Shown here: one piece after another, positions 25,343 to 34,420 of the stretch
How positions within the stretch are numbered: the stretch's first letter is position 1
How the letters are laid out: the number at the start of each line of letters is the position of its first letter
NCBI RefSeq assembly: GCF_018502625.1
Contig: NZ_CP075566.1
Span: 3,024,001 to 3,088,000 of the forward strand
DNA from: Pseudomonas hormoni
Lineage (GTDB): Bacteria > Pseudomonadota > Gammaproteobacteria > Pseudomonadales > Pseudomonadaceae
Length of the DNA stretch: 64,000 bases
Reading direction: 5' to 3'
The notes under the pieces: generated by a model
The model's input: only the letters and a program-made list of their open reading frames with translations
Databases searched by the model: none
Told to the model about the DNA's origin: nothing
Position numbers and translations under genes: made by a program

Positions 25343-26062
25343 ATGACCAACTTCAAAAGCTTCATTTTCACATTCAGGTTCAACAAGGCAGCCATTACGT
25401 CACTTCCCCTTGAGCTGCAGATAGAAAAAGCGGCCAGGTTTTTGCGAGAACTCGGGGCCATCAGCCCGCTTCTGGCCAACTGGTATCTGCAAGGGAAAAG
25501 CCTTAAGGACTCACTTGCAACCAACGTCAGTGCCGACACTCAAGCGCTGATCGACAAGGTTAAACGTGCTCATGATCCGGAGCTTCCTGACCTGACCGAA
25601 TTTTCGGTCTGGAACGCCATCCAGGACCCGCTCGAGGGAGGTGTGGCTTTCCATTACAGCGCACACAACCTCGATTCCGTGTCCGCCCTGTCCTTCGAGG
25701 ACGCCGGCGCCTTATTGATGAAGTTCGAGCACCCGCAGGAGATGTTCACGGAAATCATCAGCCAGGCAGTGAATATCTGGCCTGAAATTGACTGGGTCAC
25801 CCTCGTACCGGCCAGTTACTTCAGAAAAGGACGTGTCTTCAAGGATCGGCAGACGATTGGATGGATCGGTTTTTGCCCCAAATCGTTGAACCCTGCAGAC
25901 TTCCCTCAGGCACACAAACTGATTCCCGTGCCAGATCGGGGAACGATAGTCATCAGCTGCCCTGAGGTGATGAACGAGCAAAACCTCGACCACGTCGAAC
26001 GGGTTGGGGATATCGATACAAAACTGGTAGAGCTCGGTTATTTACCGATGTTTCTAAACTGA
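25343..26062 (+). CDS. Imm52-like immunity protein (orphan)
   Basis: The product is 239 residues from MTNFKSFIFTFRF (AAGGTG upstream; an ATG 15 bases earlier is also possible). The pattern LQIEKAARFLRELGAISPLLANWYLQGKSLKDSL, later SFEDAGALLMKFE and VELGYLP at the end, resembles the Imm52 family of polymorphic-toxin immunity proteins. No toxin gene is adjacent. This is either a defensive orphan or a remnant. The family call is from recollection of the pattern. Confidence 0.6.
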   Translation: MTNFKSFIFTFRFNKAAITSLPLELQIEKAARFLRELGAISPLLANWYLQGKSLKDSLATNVSADTQALIDKVKRAHDPELPDLTEFSVWNAIQDPLEGGVAFHYSAHNLDSVSALSFEDAGALLMKFEHPQEMFTEIISQAVNIWPEIDWVTLVPASYFRKGRVFKDRQTIGWIGFCPKSLNPADFPQAHKLIPVPDRGTIVISCPEVMNEQNLDHVERVGDIDTKLVELGYLPMFLN

Positions 26063-26081
26063 ATCCTGGCGGACGAACGCA

Positions 26082-26981
26082 TCAGTTAGCGTCCGCTCCC
26101 CAGATCCAGTTCCAGATCCCCGGCAATTTCACCGGTTGTGAACTGTCACGAACGGTGCGCGCCATGGCCGCCCGTTGCAGCTCGGTTTGATCGTCATAAA
26201 ATGGCTTCTGCGCCGTTTTCACGCCGGTCGCCTGTGCGCTATCCAGCAGGATTTGCAGGTACTCGCGGGCATGCCGGGCGGTGTAGCGATTGAGGTCGTG
26301 GAAGGTCACCACCACCGGGATCACGCCGTCTACGGTCGGCAGTTCGCCCAACGCGATGCGTTCGCGCACTTCCGACAACTGCCGCAGCATGTTGGCCCGC
26401 CGCCGGGGACTGGCATTGAAGCCCCAGATCTTGCCGTCGTTGGCGCTCAGGTCGGTCAGCAACACGTGCATGCCGTGCTTTTGATAGGCCGCGAAGACCC
26501 GTTTGTCGTAGTTCCAGAATGGCGGACGCACCAGGGTCGGCGGCGCGCCGGTGATTGCGGCAATGTCGGCACTGCCTTTGGTCAGCGACTGTTCCAGTTC
26601 TTTCGGGCTTAGGGAACGGTGATTGGTGTGCCAGTGGGTGGCCGTGTGGAAACCCAATATTTGCCCGTCGGCGTGTTCGCGGCGCATGACCTCGCGGCCA
26701 ATGTCGCTGTCGCCCGCCCGTGGCGCGCCGGTCTGCACGAAAAACACCGCTTTGAGGTTCGGTTGCACCGGGTTGGTGGCCAGGCTGTCGAGAATCGTCA
26801 TCGTCGGATTCCAGAAACTCGACGCGCTGGGACCATCGTCAAACGTCAGCAGAAAACGGATCGGCGGTTGCGCGCGCAGACGCTGTTTGGTCTGCGTCGT
26901 CATTTCGATGGGAGCCGCGATGCAACCCACCAGCCCGACGGCAATGGCAAGTGCGCAGAAAACCTTGAACAGCTGTTTCAT
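26082..26981 (-). CDS. Lipoprotein polysaccharide deacetylase (NodB fold)
   Basis: This 299-residue protein starts at MKQLFKVFCALAIAVGLVGC, a lipoprotein signal. The NodB domain has LLTFDDGPSASSFW (metal Asp), GFHTATHWHTNH (metal His pair), LVRPPFWNYD and a late VVTFHDLN histidine. Members remove N- or O-acetyl groups from cell-wall or exopolysaccharide sugars. The substrate is unknown. The predicted location is the envelope, lipid-anchored. Confidence 0.85.
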   Translation of the reverse strand: MKQLFKVFCALAIAVGLVGCIAAPIEMTTQTKQRLRAQPPIRFLLTFDDGPSASSFWNPTMTILDSLATNPVQPNLKAVFFVQTGAPRAGDSDIGREVMRREHADGQILGFHTATHWHTNHRSLSPKELEQSLTKGSADIAAITGAPPTLVRPPFWNYDKRVFAAYQKHGMHVLLTDLSANDGKIWGFNASPRRRANMLRQLSEVRERIALGELPTVDGVIPVVVTFHDLNRYTARHAREYLQILLDSAQATGVKTAQKPFYDDQTELQRAAMARTVRDSSQPVKLPGIWNWIWGADAN

Positions 26982-27073
26982 GGAGTGCCCTGGGCCAGAC
27001 CGTTGAGCCCGCACACGTGTGCGGGCGCCGGTTGGATCAGGTTACACAGTGTTTGGTTCCGACGCTGCGTCGG

Positions 27074-28021
27074 TTACTGGTTGAGTGCCTGCTGGAACGA
27101 GCTGTCGATGATCGGCGCGGTTGCCAGTGCCGAGGGCAGTGCCTTGACCTTGAACAGGAAGTCCGCGGTGCTCTGCAAATCCTTGGCCGCCTGCGCGTCT
27201 ACCGGGCCAACGGTCATGTGCGCCTGACGCAACCAGTGGCGGGAAACGTTCTGGTCGAGATTGGCTTTCTTCGCCCACAGATCGGCGTACTCGTCAGTGT
27301 GGTTGTCGACCCAGGCGCGAGCCTTTTTCAGGCGCACCAGGAAATCGGCAATGGCTTCACGTTTGCTGTCGATGGACGGTGTCGACGCGGCGATGGCGCT
27401 GAGGCCGGGCATCAGGTTCTTGGCGGTGAGAATCGGTCGGGCGCCGGAGAACAGGATCTGTTGGGAAATGTAGGGTTCCCACACCGGGAAGGCATCAATG
27501 CTGCCCTGCGGCAACGCGGCAGCGGCGTCGATCGGCATCAACTTGATGAAGTCGACGTAGTCCTCCGGCAGGTCGGCTTGTTGTAACGCGCGCAGGGTCA
27601 ACTGCTGGCTCCAGGCGCCTGGCCAGTAGGCGACTTTTTTACCCTTGAGGTCGGCGATGGTTTTGACCGGCGAATCCTTCGGCACGAGCAAGGCGATGGT
27701 GTCCGGGTTCTGCCGCGAGACACCGATCAGCTTCACCGGCGCCTGTTTGGCGGCGAGGAACAGGAACCCCGAGTCACCGAGAAAGCCCAGGTCCAGCGCG
27801 CCGGTGTTCAACGCTTCGGCCAGTGGCGCGGCGGCCTGGAAATGCTTCCAGTCGACGGTATACGGCGCTCCTTCCAACACACCCGACGCCTCCACCGAGG
27901 CGCGCACGTTGTAGTAATTCTGATCACCGACGTGCAGTACGACGGGTTCGGCGGCGTAGGCCAATGGCGCGGCAAACAGCGCGCTGGTCAACAGACCGCG
28001 CACAAATCGGGACAGGTTCAT
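27074..28021 (-). CDS. ABC substrate-binding protein, sulfonate type
   Basis: This 315-residue protein has a signal peptide ending near AYAAEP. The body shows VLHVGDQNYYNVRASVEASG and the conserved EALNTGALDLGFLGDSGFLFL of SsuA-like proteins, plus DLKGKKVAYWPGAWSQQLTLRAL. It is divergent from the binding protein, permease and ATPase genes at 28.3-30.9 kb, so two binding proteins may share one transporter. Confidence 0.85.
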   Translation of the reverse strand: MNLSRFVRGLLTSALFAAPLAYAAEPVVLHVGDQNYYNVRASVEASGVLEGAPYTVDWKHFQAAAPLAEALNTGALDLGFLGDSGFLFLAAKQAPVKLIGVSRQNPDTIALLVPKDSPVKTIADLKGKKVAYWPGAWSQQLTLRALQQADLPEDYVDFIKLMPIDAAAALPQGSIDAFPVWEPYISQQILFSGARPILTAKNLMPGLSAIAASTPSIDSKREAIADFLVRLKKARAWVDNHTDEYADLWAKKANLDQNVSRHWLRQAHMTVGPVDAQAAKDLQSTADFLFKVKALPSALATAPIIDSSFQQALNQ

Positions 28022-28221
28022 CGGGGGGCTCCTTGAGAGTGAATGCCATAGACCATAACGCTCTTATAGATAGCTTTTTAAATTCTATTTATGCATAAGC
28101 TCATGACCGTCAGGCAACACTGTTTGCCCAGCAACAGTGACTCGACAGACTGTTTTCCCGGCAACATCCCCTTGGCTTCAGACCCCGCGCCAAGCCTTGA
28201 TAAAGCGCCAAATCCGCAACA

Positions 28222-28237
28222 TGGCACAGAGCCTGCA
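28222..28237 (+). promoter_or_regulatory. Candidate sigma-54 promoter for the sulfonate-type ABC operon
   Basis: TGGCACAGAGCCTGCA matches the -24/-12 consensus TGGCAC-N5-TTGCW except for one base (CTGCA). It is about 82 bases ahead of the ATG at 28319. A very similar site precedes the sfnB-like operon (56292-56307). Confidence 0.6.
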
Positions 28238-28318
28238 ATATTCCTTTTACGCAGGAGTCATTCATAAAAAATGACCTTTTGGAAATAAGAAATTCAACGC
28301 CTTGCCGGAGCTGATCTC

Positions 28319-29305
28319 ATGAAGTCCACCTTCCGTTTTCCCAAAGTCAGGTATCTGCTCAGCGCCTGCGCCCTGGCCTTGAGCCTGCAACCCGCAGCGC
28401 AGGCCGCCGAAACGCCGCCCGCCGAAGTGCATCTGGATTACGCCTATTACTCACCGGTCAGCCTGGTGCTCAAGCACTTCGGCTTCCTGGAGAAAGCGCT
28501 GCCGCAGACCAAAGTCAGTTGGGTACTCAGTCAGGGCAGTAACCGTTCACTGGAATACCTCAACAGCGGCGGCGTCGACTTTGCGTCCTCCGCCAGCCTC
28601 GCCGCGGTGCTCAGCCGTGCCAATGGCAGCCCGATCAAATCGGTTTACGTCTACAGCCGCGCCGAATGGACCGCGCTGGTGGTGCGCAAGGACTCGCCCT
28701 ACAAGACCGTCGCCGACCTGAAAGGCAAGAAGATCGCCGCCACCAAAGGCACCGACCCGTACCTGTTCACGCTGCGCAGCCTGCAACAGGCCGGCCTGAG
28801 CAAGGACGATGTGGAGCTGGTGCACTTGCAGCACCCGGACGGTCGCACCGCGCTGGAAAAAGGTGATGTTGACGCCTGGGCCGGCCTCGATCCGCACATG
28901 GCCGCCAGCCAGGTGCAAGCTGGTTCGCGCCTGCTGTATCGCAACACTAATTTCAACAGTTATGGCGTGGTCAGCGTCACCGACACCTATGCGAAAGAGC
29001 ACCCGCAGACCATCGAAACCGTCCTGAAGGCGTACGAACAGGCCCGCGAGTGGGCGGTGAAAAATCCTGATGAGTTGGCGAAATTGCTCGCCACCGAATC
29101 AGGTCTGCCGCTGGAAGTGGCCAAGCTGCAACTGTCGCGCACCGACCTGAGCAGTCCGCAACTGACCGCCAAGGACGTGATCGCCTCCAAGGCGGCCGCG
29201 CCGATTCTGGTCTCCGAAGAGCTGGTGCGTCGTGGCGTGAATGTCGATCAGGTGATCGATCAGCTGATCGACACCGGCTTCAAGGAAACCGTGGCTCGTC
29301 AGTAA
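28319..29305 (+). CDS. ABC substrate-binding protein, aliphatic sulfonate type
   Basis: This 328-residue protein has a signal peptide ending near AAQAAE. The binding-protein motifs are EYLNSGGVDFASSASLAAVLSRANG, DLKGKKIAATKGTDPYLF and LEKGDVDAWAGLDPHMA. First gene of a three-gene operon with permease and ATPase. The ligand class (sulfonate, taurine or related) is inferred from family. Confidence 0.87.
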   Translation: MKSTFRFPKVRYLLSACALALSLQPAAQAAETPPAEVHLDYAYYSPVSLVLKHFGFLEKALPQTKVSWVLSQGSNRSLEYLNSGGVDFASSASLAAVLSRANGSPIKSVYVYSRAEWTALVVRKDSPYKTVADLKGKKIAATKGTDPYLFTLRSLQQAGLSKDDVELVHLQHPDGRTALEKGDVDAWAGLDPHMAASQVQAGSRLLYRNTNFNSYGVVSVTDTYAKEHPQTIETVLKAYEQAREWAVKNPDELAKLLATESGLPLEVAKLQLSRTDLSSPQLTAKDVIASKAAAPILVSEELVRRGVNVDQVIDQLIDTGFKETVARQ

Positions 29306-29369
29306 ACAACCGCCAACGGGTAAGACCGAATCCGCGCCTGTCGCGGATTCGTCGTGACTGGAGAATTCC

Positions 29370-30212
29370 ATGACCAGCAAAAGCAAACCCCTGCCCCTCG
29401 AATTGCCAACGCCGCGTCGCGCCACGCTTTCCTTGAACAACGCCTGGCGCCTGCGCCTCAAGGGACTGGCTCTGCCGGTGCTGATCATCCTGGTGCTGGA
29501 ATTTATCGTACGCATCGGCTGGCTACCCTCCTACCAAATGCCGGCGCCCAGCGAAATCGCCCTGACCCTCAGAGACCTCGCCGAAGGCGCGCTGTGGAAA
29601 CACATCAGCGCCAGCCTGTTGCGGGTGCTGCTGGGTTTCGCCATCGGTGCCGGCCTGGCTCTGGTGTTTGCCGCCTGGGTCGGATTGAGCCGCGAAGCCC
29701 AAGCCTGGCTGGAGCCGACCTTCGCCGGTCTGCGCTCGATTCCGAGCCTGGCCTGGGTGCCGCTGTTGCTGCTGTGGCTGGGCATCGACGAAACCTCGAA
29801 AATCGTCCTGATCGCCATCGGCGCGTTCTTCCCGGTGTACCTCAACGGCGTCGCGGCCATTCGCGACATCGACCGCAAACTGGTGGAAGTCGGGCAAATG
29901 TATGGTTTCAGCCGGACGCGGCTGGTCCGGCGAATTCTGCTGCCGGCCGCCCTGCCCGGCCTGTTCACCGGGCTGCGTAGCGGCATGAGCCTGGCGTGGA
30001 TGTTTCTGGTGGCCGCCGAACTGATCGCCGCGACCAAAGGCCTGGGTTATCTGCTCAGTGACGGTCGGGAAACTTCACGCCCGGACATCGTGCTCGCGGC
30101 AATCATCGTGCTGGCGCTGCTGGGCAAACTCAGCGACGGCATCCTCGCGGGCCTGGAGAAACGTTTCCTGGCGTGGCGCGACACTTTCAACGGCCAAAGC
30201 GCAGAGGATTGA
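29370..30212 (+). CDS. ABC transporter permease, SsuC/TauC type
   Basis: This 280-residue membrane protein has GGAG upstream. The permease domain begins around residue 70 (ISASLLRVLLGFAIGAGLALVFAAWVGLS). The EAA loop that contacts the ATPase reads EVGQMYGFSRTRLVRRILLPAALPGLFTG. Several hydrophobic segments are visible. It lies 64 bp after the binding-protein gene and 3 bp before the ATPase gene. Confidence 0.9.
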   Translation: MTSKSKPLPLELPTPRRATLSLNNAWRLRLKGLALPVLIILVLEFIVRIGWLPSYQMPAPSEIALTLRDLAEGALWKHISASLLRVLLGFAIGAGLALVFAAWVGLSREAQAWLEPTFAGLRSIPSLAWVPLLLLWLGIDETSKIVLIAIGAFFPVYLNGVAAIRDIDRKLVEVGQMYGFSRTRLVRRILLPAALPGLFTGLRSGMSLAWMFLVAAELIAATKGLGYLLSDGRETSRPDIVLAAIIVLALLGKLSDGILAGLEKRFLAWRDTFNGQSAED

Positions 30213-30215
30213 GCC

Positions 30216-30929
30216 ATGACCGACCACTTGCTGGACATCCGCGTCGAGCGCAAAACCTTCGCCACCACCACCGTGCTGCAAAATATTCATCTGCAATTGC
30301 AGCCCCGCGAAACCGTCAGCCTGCTGGGCCCCAGCGGTTGCGGCAAAAGCACGTTGCTGCGGATCGTCGCCGGACTGGAAAAGGACTTTCAGGGTGAACT
30401 CAACAGCGGCGCCGGTGAAGTCGCGTTCGTGTTCCAGGAACCGCGACTGATGCCGTGGCTGACGGTCGAGCAAAACATCGGCTTCAGCGCTGACAACCAT
30501 TACGACAAAGCCTGGGTGACGCAACTGATCGATGAAGTCGGGCTGACCGGTTTCGCACACGCCTTGCCCAAGGCGCTTTCCGGCGGCATGGCGCAGCGGG
30601 TCGCCATCGCCCGCGGCCTCTACTCGCGACCCGATGTGCTGCTGCTCGACGAACCTTTCAGCGCGGTGGACGCCTTCACCCGGATGAAACTGCAGGACCT
30701 GTTGCTGCAACTGGCCGAGCGTCACGCCATCGCCCTGCTGCTGGTCACCCACGACGTCGATGAAGCGCTGTACCTTAGCGACCGGGTGTTGGTCATGGAC
30801 AATCGCCCCAGCCGCATTCGCCAGGAACTGGCCGTGCAATTGGCGCATCCCCGCGACCGGCGCGATCCGCTGCTGGCGCAACTCAAGGCGTTGTCGTTGA
30901 CCGAGTTGCAGCGGGCGCACGTGATCTGA
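30216..30929 (+). CDS. ABC transporter ATPase, SsuB/TauB type
   Basis: This 237-residue protein has Walker A LLGPSGCGKSTLL, Q-loop VFQEPRLMPWLTV, signature LSGGMAQRVAIARGL, Walker B VLLLDEPFSAVD and a switch His in LLVTHDVDEA. It powers import through the preceding permease. Confidence 0.93.
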   Translation: MTDHLLDIRVERKTFATTTVLQNIHLQLQPRETVSLLGPSGCGKSTLLRIVAGLEKDFQGELNSGAGEVAFVFQEPRLMPWLTVEQNIGFSADNHYDKAWVTQLIDEVGLTGFAHALPKALSGGMAQRVAIARGLYSRPDVLLLDEPFSAVDAFTRMKLQDLLLQLAERHAIALLLVTHDVDEALYLSDRVLVMDNRPSRIRQELAVQLAHPRDRRDPLLAQLKALSLTELQRAHVI

Positions 30930-30970
30930 GGCACGACTATGCTGAAACCTCCAGCCGGAGGATTCGCTCG

Positions 30971-31651
30971 ATGTGCGGACGACTGTCGCAATACCGGGGC
31001 ATTCACGACTTCGTGGCGGTGCTGAGCATTCCCGATGCGCTGATCAACCACGTCGGTGATGAACCGTTGGCCCGCTACAACGCGGCGCCGACGAATCAAC
31101 TGGCATTGTTTCACCTGGAGGACGTCGGGCTTGTGGCCGACAAGGTGCGTTGGGGCTGGCGGCCGCATTGGGCGAAGGATCGCGCGGCGCCGATCAATGC
31201 GCGGATCGAAAAGGTCGCCCACGGGCCGTTCTTCCGCGCTATCTGGCCGCACCGCGCAATCGTGCCGATTGATAACTGGTTCGAATGGGTCGATGCAGGA
31301 GATTCGACCCGACAGCCGTGGCTCATCCGTCGACGGGATCGCGCGCCGATTTTCTGTGCCGCGATTGGCCGGTTTCCTACGGGTAGCGAGGAAGCGCGAG
31401 ACGACGACGGCTTCGTGATCATCACTGCGGACAGCGCCGGCGGCATGCTCGATATTCATGACCGCCGGCCAGTGGTGCTGTCGCCAGAACTGGCAAGGGA
31501 ATGGCTCGACCCCGCCACCCCCCTGGAGCGCGCCGAACAGATGGCTTTGTGGCAAGGCGAAGGCAGTGAGGTTTTCGAGTGGTACAAGGTCGGCAAAGCC
31601 ATCGGCAACGTCAGAAACCAGGGCGCAGAGCTGATTCATGAACTGGGATGA
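30971..31651 (+). CDS. yedK: SOS response-associated peptidase (HMCES/YedK family)
   Basis: This 226-residue protein begins MCGRLSQ, so Cys2 becomes the N-terminal nucleophile after Met removal. Other conserved parts are RYNAAPTNQLALF, INARIEK (Asn and Glu region), IVPIDNWFEWV and the late HDRRPVVLS (catalytic His). The family crosslinks covalently to abasic sites in single-stranded DNA. GGAGG precedes the start. Confidence 0.92.
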   Translation: MCGRLSQYRGIHDFVAVLSIPDALINHVGDEPLARYNAAPTNQLALFHLEDVGLVADKVRWGWRPHWAKDRAAPINARIEKVAHGPFFRAIWPHRAIVPIDNWFEWVDAGDSTRQPWLIRRRDRAPIFCAAIGRFPTGSEEARDDDGFVIITADSAGGMLDIHDRRPVVLSPELAREWLDPATPLERAEQMALWQGEGSEVFEWYKVGKAIGNVRNQGAELIHELG

Positions 31652-31912
31652 ACCTATCAATACCGATACAAACTCAGTCGTAATTAACAGGCTGATAACT
31701 TGAGCGTTACAGAGAGTGTTTCACCCAAGAAACACTTATAGAAGTCTGGCGATTTGATTCTTCAACCGCTTGTCTGACATCTGCATCGACATACATACAT
31801 TTAGAATGACTACGGATAGCATGCGCGCCGCATTTCCATTGGCACTGCCCAGTTGACCAAAGAGTCAATAACTAAGGAAATCCCTACAACAACAAGCCTT
31901 GCAGAGAACTAA

Positions 31913-32185
31913 ATGCGCGACGATTTTGCAATTGATCAAGTCGTTAGTCTGGAGTGCGTTTATCTTTCGATGACAGAACACTTTCGACTTAACTGTTTTA
32001 TTGAACAATACATCCGGACCCGGAACCTGCGATCAGTTTCGGGGATTGACGGCGTCCTGCGTTCAACCCTTGGGCGCTATCCGGGGAAACCTCCGGTGAT
32101 GGTCAATGAGCTGAATGCGTGGATCGACAAGACCCTGGGTTATCGGGCTGCTCATCCTGATGTGTTGCAGTTGGACGACGCTTGA
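31913..32185 (+). CDS. Hypothetical protein (90 aa)
   Basis: The ORF encodes MRDDFAIDQVVSLECVYLSM and ends VLQLDDA, with no signal peptide and no recognised motif. It has only a weak ribosome site (GAGA). A good terminator follows (32245-32269), which supports transcription. The upstream 260-bp gap is AT-rich and contains the inverted repeat AGTGTTTC...GAAACACT (31715-31736). Confidence 0.5.
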   Translation: MRDDFAIDQVVSLECVYLSMTEHFRLNCFIEQYIRTRNLRSVSGIDGVLRSTLGRYPGKPPVMVNELNAWIDKTLGYRAAHPDVLQLDDA

Positions 32186-32244
32186 AACAGGTTTGCGGTG
32201 TTATTTGGCACAAGAGCTGAATAGTCCCGGAGCCTGCTGCAAAA

Positions 32245-32269
32245 AAAGCCCCGCTCAGTGCGGGGCTTT
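32245..32269. terminator. Rho-independent terminator
   Basis: AAAGCCCCG (32245-32253) pairs with CGGGGCTTT (32261-32269) around a 7-base loop, with an A run before and T-rich sequence after. It follows the 90-residue ORF. Confidence 0.85.
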
Positions 32270-32280
32270 GTTTTATGTGG

Positions 32281-33011
32281 GATTGGGGACATATCCGTTT
32301 CTTCGGTAACGGCGGCTTATGGTTTCGCCCTTACGGCGAGTCACTTTGGAAAAGCCCCAAAGTAACCAAAGCGCTTTTGCCCCTTTCGTTCCGTGCCTCG
32401 CTAATGCTCGGCATGCCCTCCTTCCGGTCCTGCTCCGTGGGCCCGCCGCCATCGGCCATCCATGGCCGGGGGCGGCTACCGCCACAGCACCGCGAGGCGG
32501 CCTACCGGCCGACCTGGTTCTTCAGGTATATGCATTCCCCTGTGGGAGCTGGCTTGCCAGCGATGGTCGTCAACGATGACGCGTGCTGTCTGAATGAACG
32601 CGGTGTCTGGACGTTCATCGCTGGCAAGCCAGCTCCCACAGGAATTGTTGGGGGCATGACATGGGTGTTCACCCCGATGATCCTGACGGACTTCAGGCCG
32701 GCTATCACGCCGCCTCGCTTTTGCTTTTGATCTGGCTTTTGATCTTGATCTGCCCCGTCGGAAGGCCGAGCGCAGGTTCTGCGCAGTGGGCAACCCGGCA
32801 GGGATGCCGGGTTAGCCGCCCCCGGCCATGGATGGCCGATGGCGGCGGGCCCACGGAGCAGGACCGGAGTGAGGGCATGGCGAGCCTAGGCGAGCCACCG
32901 TACGTCAGGGGCCAAAGCGTTTTGGTTACTTTGGCGCTCTTCCAAAGTGACCCGCCGTAAGGGCGGAACCCATAGGCGGCCGCTACCGAAGAAACGGATA
33001 TGCCCCCAATC
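32281..33011. repeat. Long inverted-repeat element, copy 1 (~731 bp)
   Basis: Both ends read, from outside inward, GATTGGGG(A/G)CATATCCG, then TTTCTTCGGTA and a CGCCCTTACGGCG block. The arms are imperfect inverted repeats of roughly 190 bp, with a REPIN (32539-32642) inside. There is no credible gene. A shorter close copy is at 45181-45812. The left end sits just after a terminator; the right end overlaps the stop of the 53-residue gene. Confidence 0.75.
32539..32642. repeat. REPIN nested in the inverted-repeat element
   Basis: CCTGTGGGAGCTGGCTTGCC arms face each other around a centre nearly identical to those at 14585-14692 and 45343-45446. Confidence 0.85.
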
Positions 33012-33171
33012 AGGGCTTCAGCGGAAACTCCATATCACGATCCGACAGTTCTTTCCCGTCATCAGGATGCTTCCAGGTCGGCGTCGAACGCTTCTGCCGC
33101 TCGATCTCTTCTTCCGTCGGTTCATCCATGTCTTCATCATCCGGATCCGGACGCGTTTGTTCAGTTGCCAT
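33010..33171 (-). CDS. Small acidic hypothetical protein (53 aa)
   Basis: The start at MATEQTRPDPDDEDMDEP has GAGAGGTGAGC upstream; the long open frame before it is noise. The first half is strongly acidic, the second basic then acidic (ERQKRSTPTWKHPDDGKELSDRDMEFPLKP across the end). No membrane segment. Its stop codon is overlapped by the end of the inverted-repeat element. Confidence 0.6.
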   Translation of the reverse strand: MATEQTRPDPDDEDMDEPTEEEIERQKRSTPTWKHPDDGKELSDRDMEFPLKP

Positions 33172-33236
33172 GCTCACCTCTCTTCCTAAGGGATCAGTCA
33201 TCAACTTTAAGCGTAGAACAGTTTCGAACCCCTGGC

Positions 33237-33551
33237 TCAAAGCCACCAGCGCAGCAAAAAGAAAAACCCCATGCTCAACAGCATGCTGAGCAAGGTGTTG
33301 CGGGTGTACAGCACCAACCCCACCGCCACCAGCGAACTGATCAGGTACGGGTTGTCCCATTGCAAATTCAGCTGCTTGTCCGGCATGAACACAATCGGGC
33401 CGCAAATCGCGGTCAGCATGCCCGGCACTGCAAAACCGAGAAATTGGCGGGCATTGCTGCTCAGGCGCAGCGGCAGGCGCGGTTCGAGAAACACGTAGCG
33501 GTTGAGGAATACCAGAATTCCCATACCGACAATCACTGCCCAGACCATCAT
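33237..33551 (-). CDS. azlD: AzlD-type branched-chain amino acid exporter subunit
   Basis: This 104-residue protein has about four hydrophobic segments. It begins MMVWAVIVGMGILVFLNRYVF and contains LGFAVPGMLTAICGPIVF. It overlaps azlC by four bases (ATGA). AzlC and AzlD together export branched-chain amino acids or analogues. Confidence 0.88.
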   Translation of the reverse strand: MMVWAVIVGMGILVFLNRYVFLEPRLPLRLSSNARQFLGFAVPGMLTAICGPIVFMPDKQLNLQWDNPYLISSLVAVGLVLYTRNTLLSMLLSMGFFFLLRWWL

Positions 33552-34246
33552 GTGCGTACACCGTAGAATTTATTGCAGACAAAGCCCGCCGTCATGCCCG
33601 CCAACCCCGACAGCACCAGCGCCGAGCCCCATTGCCAATAGCTGAACAACACCGAGCAGAACAGCGACACCGCCACGCAGACCACGGTCGGTACATTGCG
33701 CACCACCGGGGTGATCAGGGCAATGAAGGTCGCGGCGATGGAGAAATCCAGTCCCAGATGTTCCAGCCCCGGAATGCTGCTGCCGAGCACAATGCCGGCG
33801 AGAGTGAAGAGGTTCCAGGCGATGTAAAACGTCAGGCCGACGCCCAGTGCGTACCAGCGGTTGAACTGCTGTTTGTCATGCTGACTGGTCAGGGCAAACA
33901 ACTCATCCGTGAGCAAAAAGCCCAACCCTGCACGCCAACGCCCCGGCAACGGCGAAATCACCGAGCGCATGCTCATGCCATAGAGCAAATGCTGGGAAGT
34001 CAGCAGCAATGTGGTCAACAGAATCGAAAAGATCCCGGCACCGCCCTTGAGCATACCAATGGCCACCAGTTGCGCCGCACCGGCAAACACGATGCTCGAC
34101 AACCCCTGGCCTTGCAGCGGCGTGAGGTTGGCTTCGATGGCCATGGAACCGGCCAGCAATCCCCACGGCGCGGTCGCCAGGGACAACGGCATGATCGCCG
34201 CGGCGCCGCGAAGAAACGCGCTGCGCGGCAGGAGTGAATTGGACAT
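33548..34246 (-). CDS. azlC: AzlC-type branched-chain amino acid exporter, large subunit
   Basis: This 232-residue membrane protein is recognised from PLSLATAPWGLLAGSMAIEANLT, LSSIVFAGAAQLVAIGML and FLLTDELFAL. It has multiple hydrophobic segments and is coupled to azlD. It resembles E. coli YgaZ. Confidence 0.9.
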   Translation of the reverse strand: MSNSLLPRSAFLRGAAAIMPLSLATAPWGLLAGSMAIEANLTPLQGQGLSSIVFAGAAQLVAIGMLKGGAGIFSILLTTLLLTSQHLLYGMSMRSVISPLPGRWRAGLGFLLTDELFALTSQHDKQQFNRWYALGVGLTFYIAWNLFTLAGIVLGSSIPGLEHLGLDFSIAATFIALITPVVRNVPTVVCVAVSLFCSVLFSYWQWGSALVLSGLAGMTAGFVCNKFYGVRT

Positions 34247-34420
34247 AACGCTCTACAACCAGAGAAAGACGTCAGACTGTGCCAGCAGTTGCCGCCGATG
34301 GCTTGAACAATCTTGCGCACTGCTGCGAACGGCAGGATGCGCGCCGGGTTCGCTGATTTTCGTGATTAACGCTCCGCCCGAGTACCATGGAGCAATCGCA
34401 TAACGTGTCAGGGAGTCGAC

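Noticed and set aside
31715..31736. AGTGTTTC/GAAACACT inverted repeat after yedK as a terminator
   Set aside because: The stem is short and AT-rich and no T run follows, so it is noted only as a possible operator or weak terminator.
32275..32730. ORFs inside the inverted-repeat elements (also 45025-45765)
   Set aside because: They read through palindromic arms and REPINs, differ between copies and have no ribosome sites.
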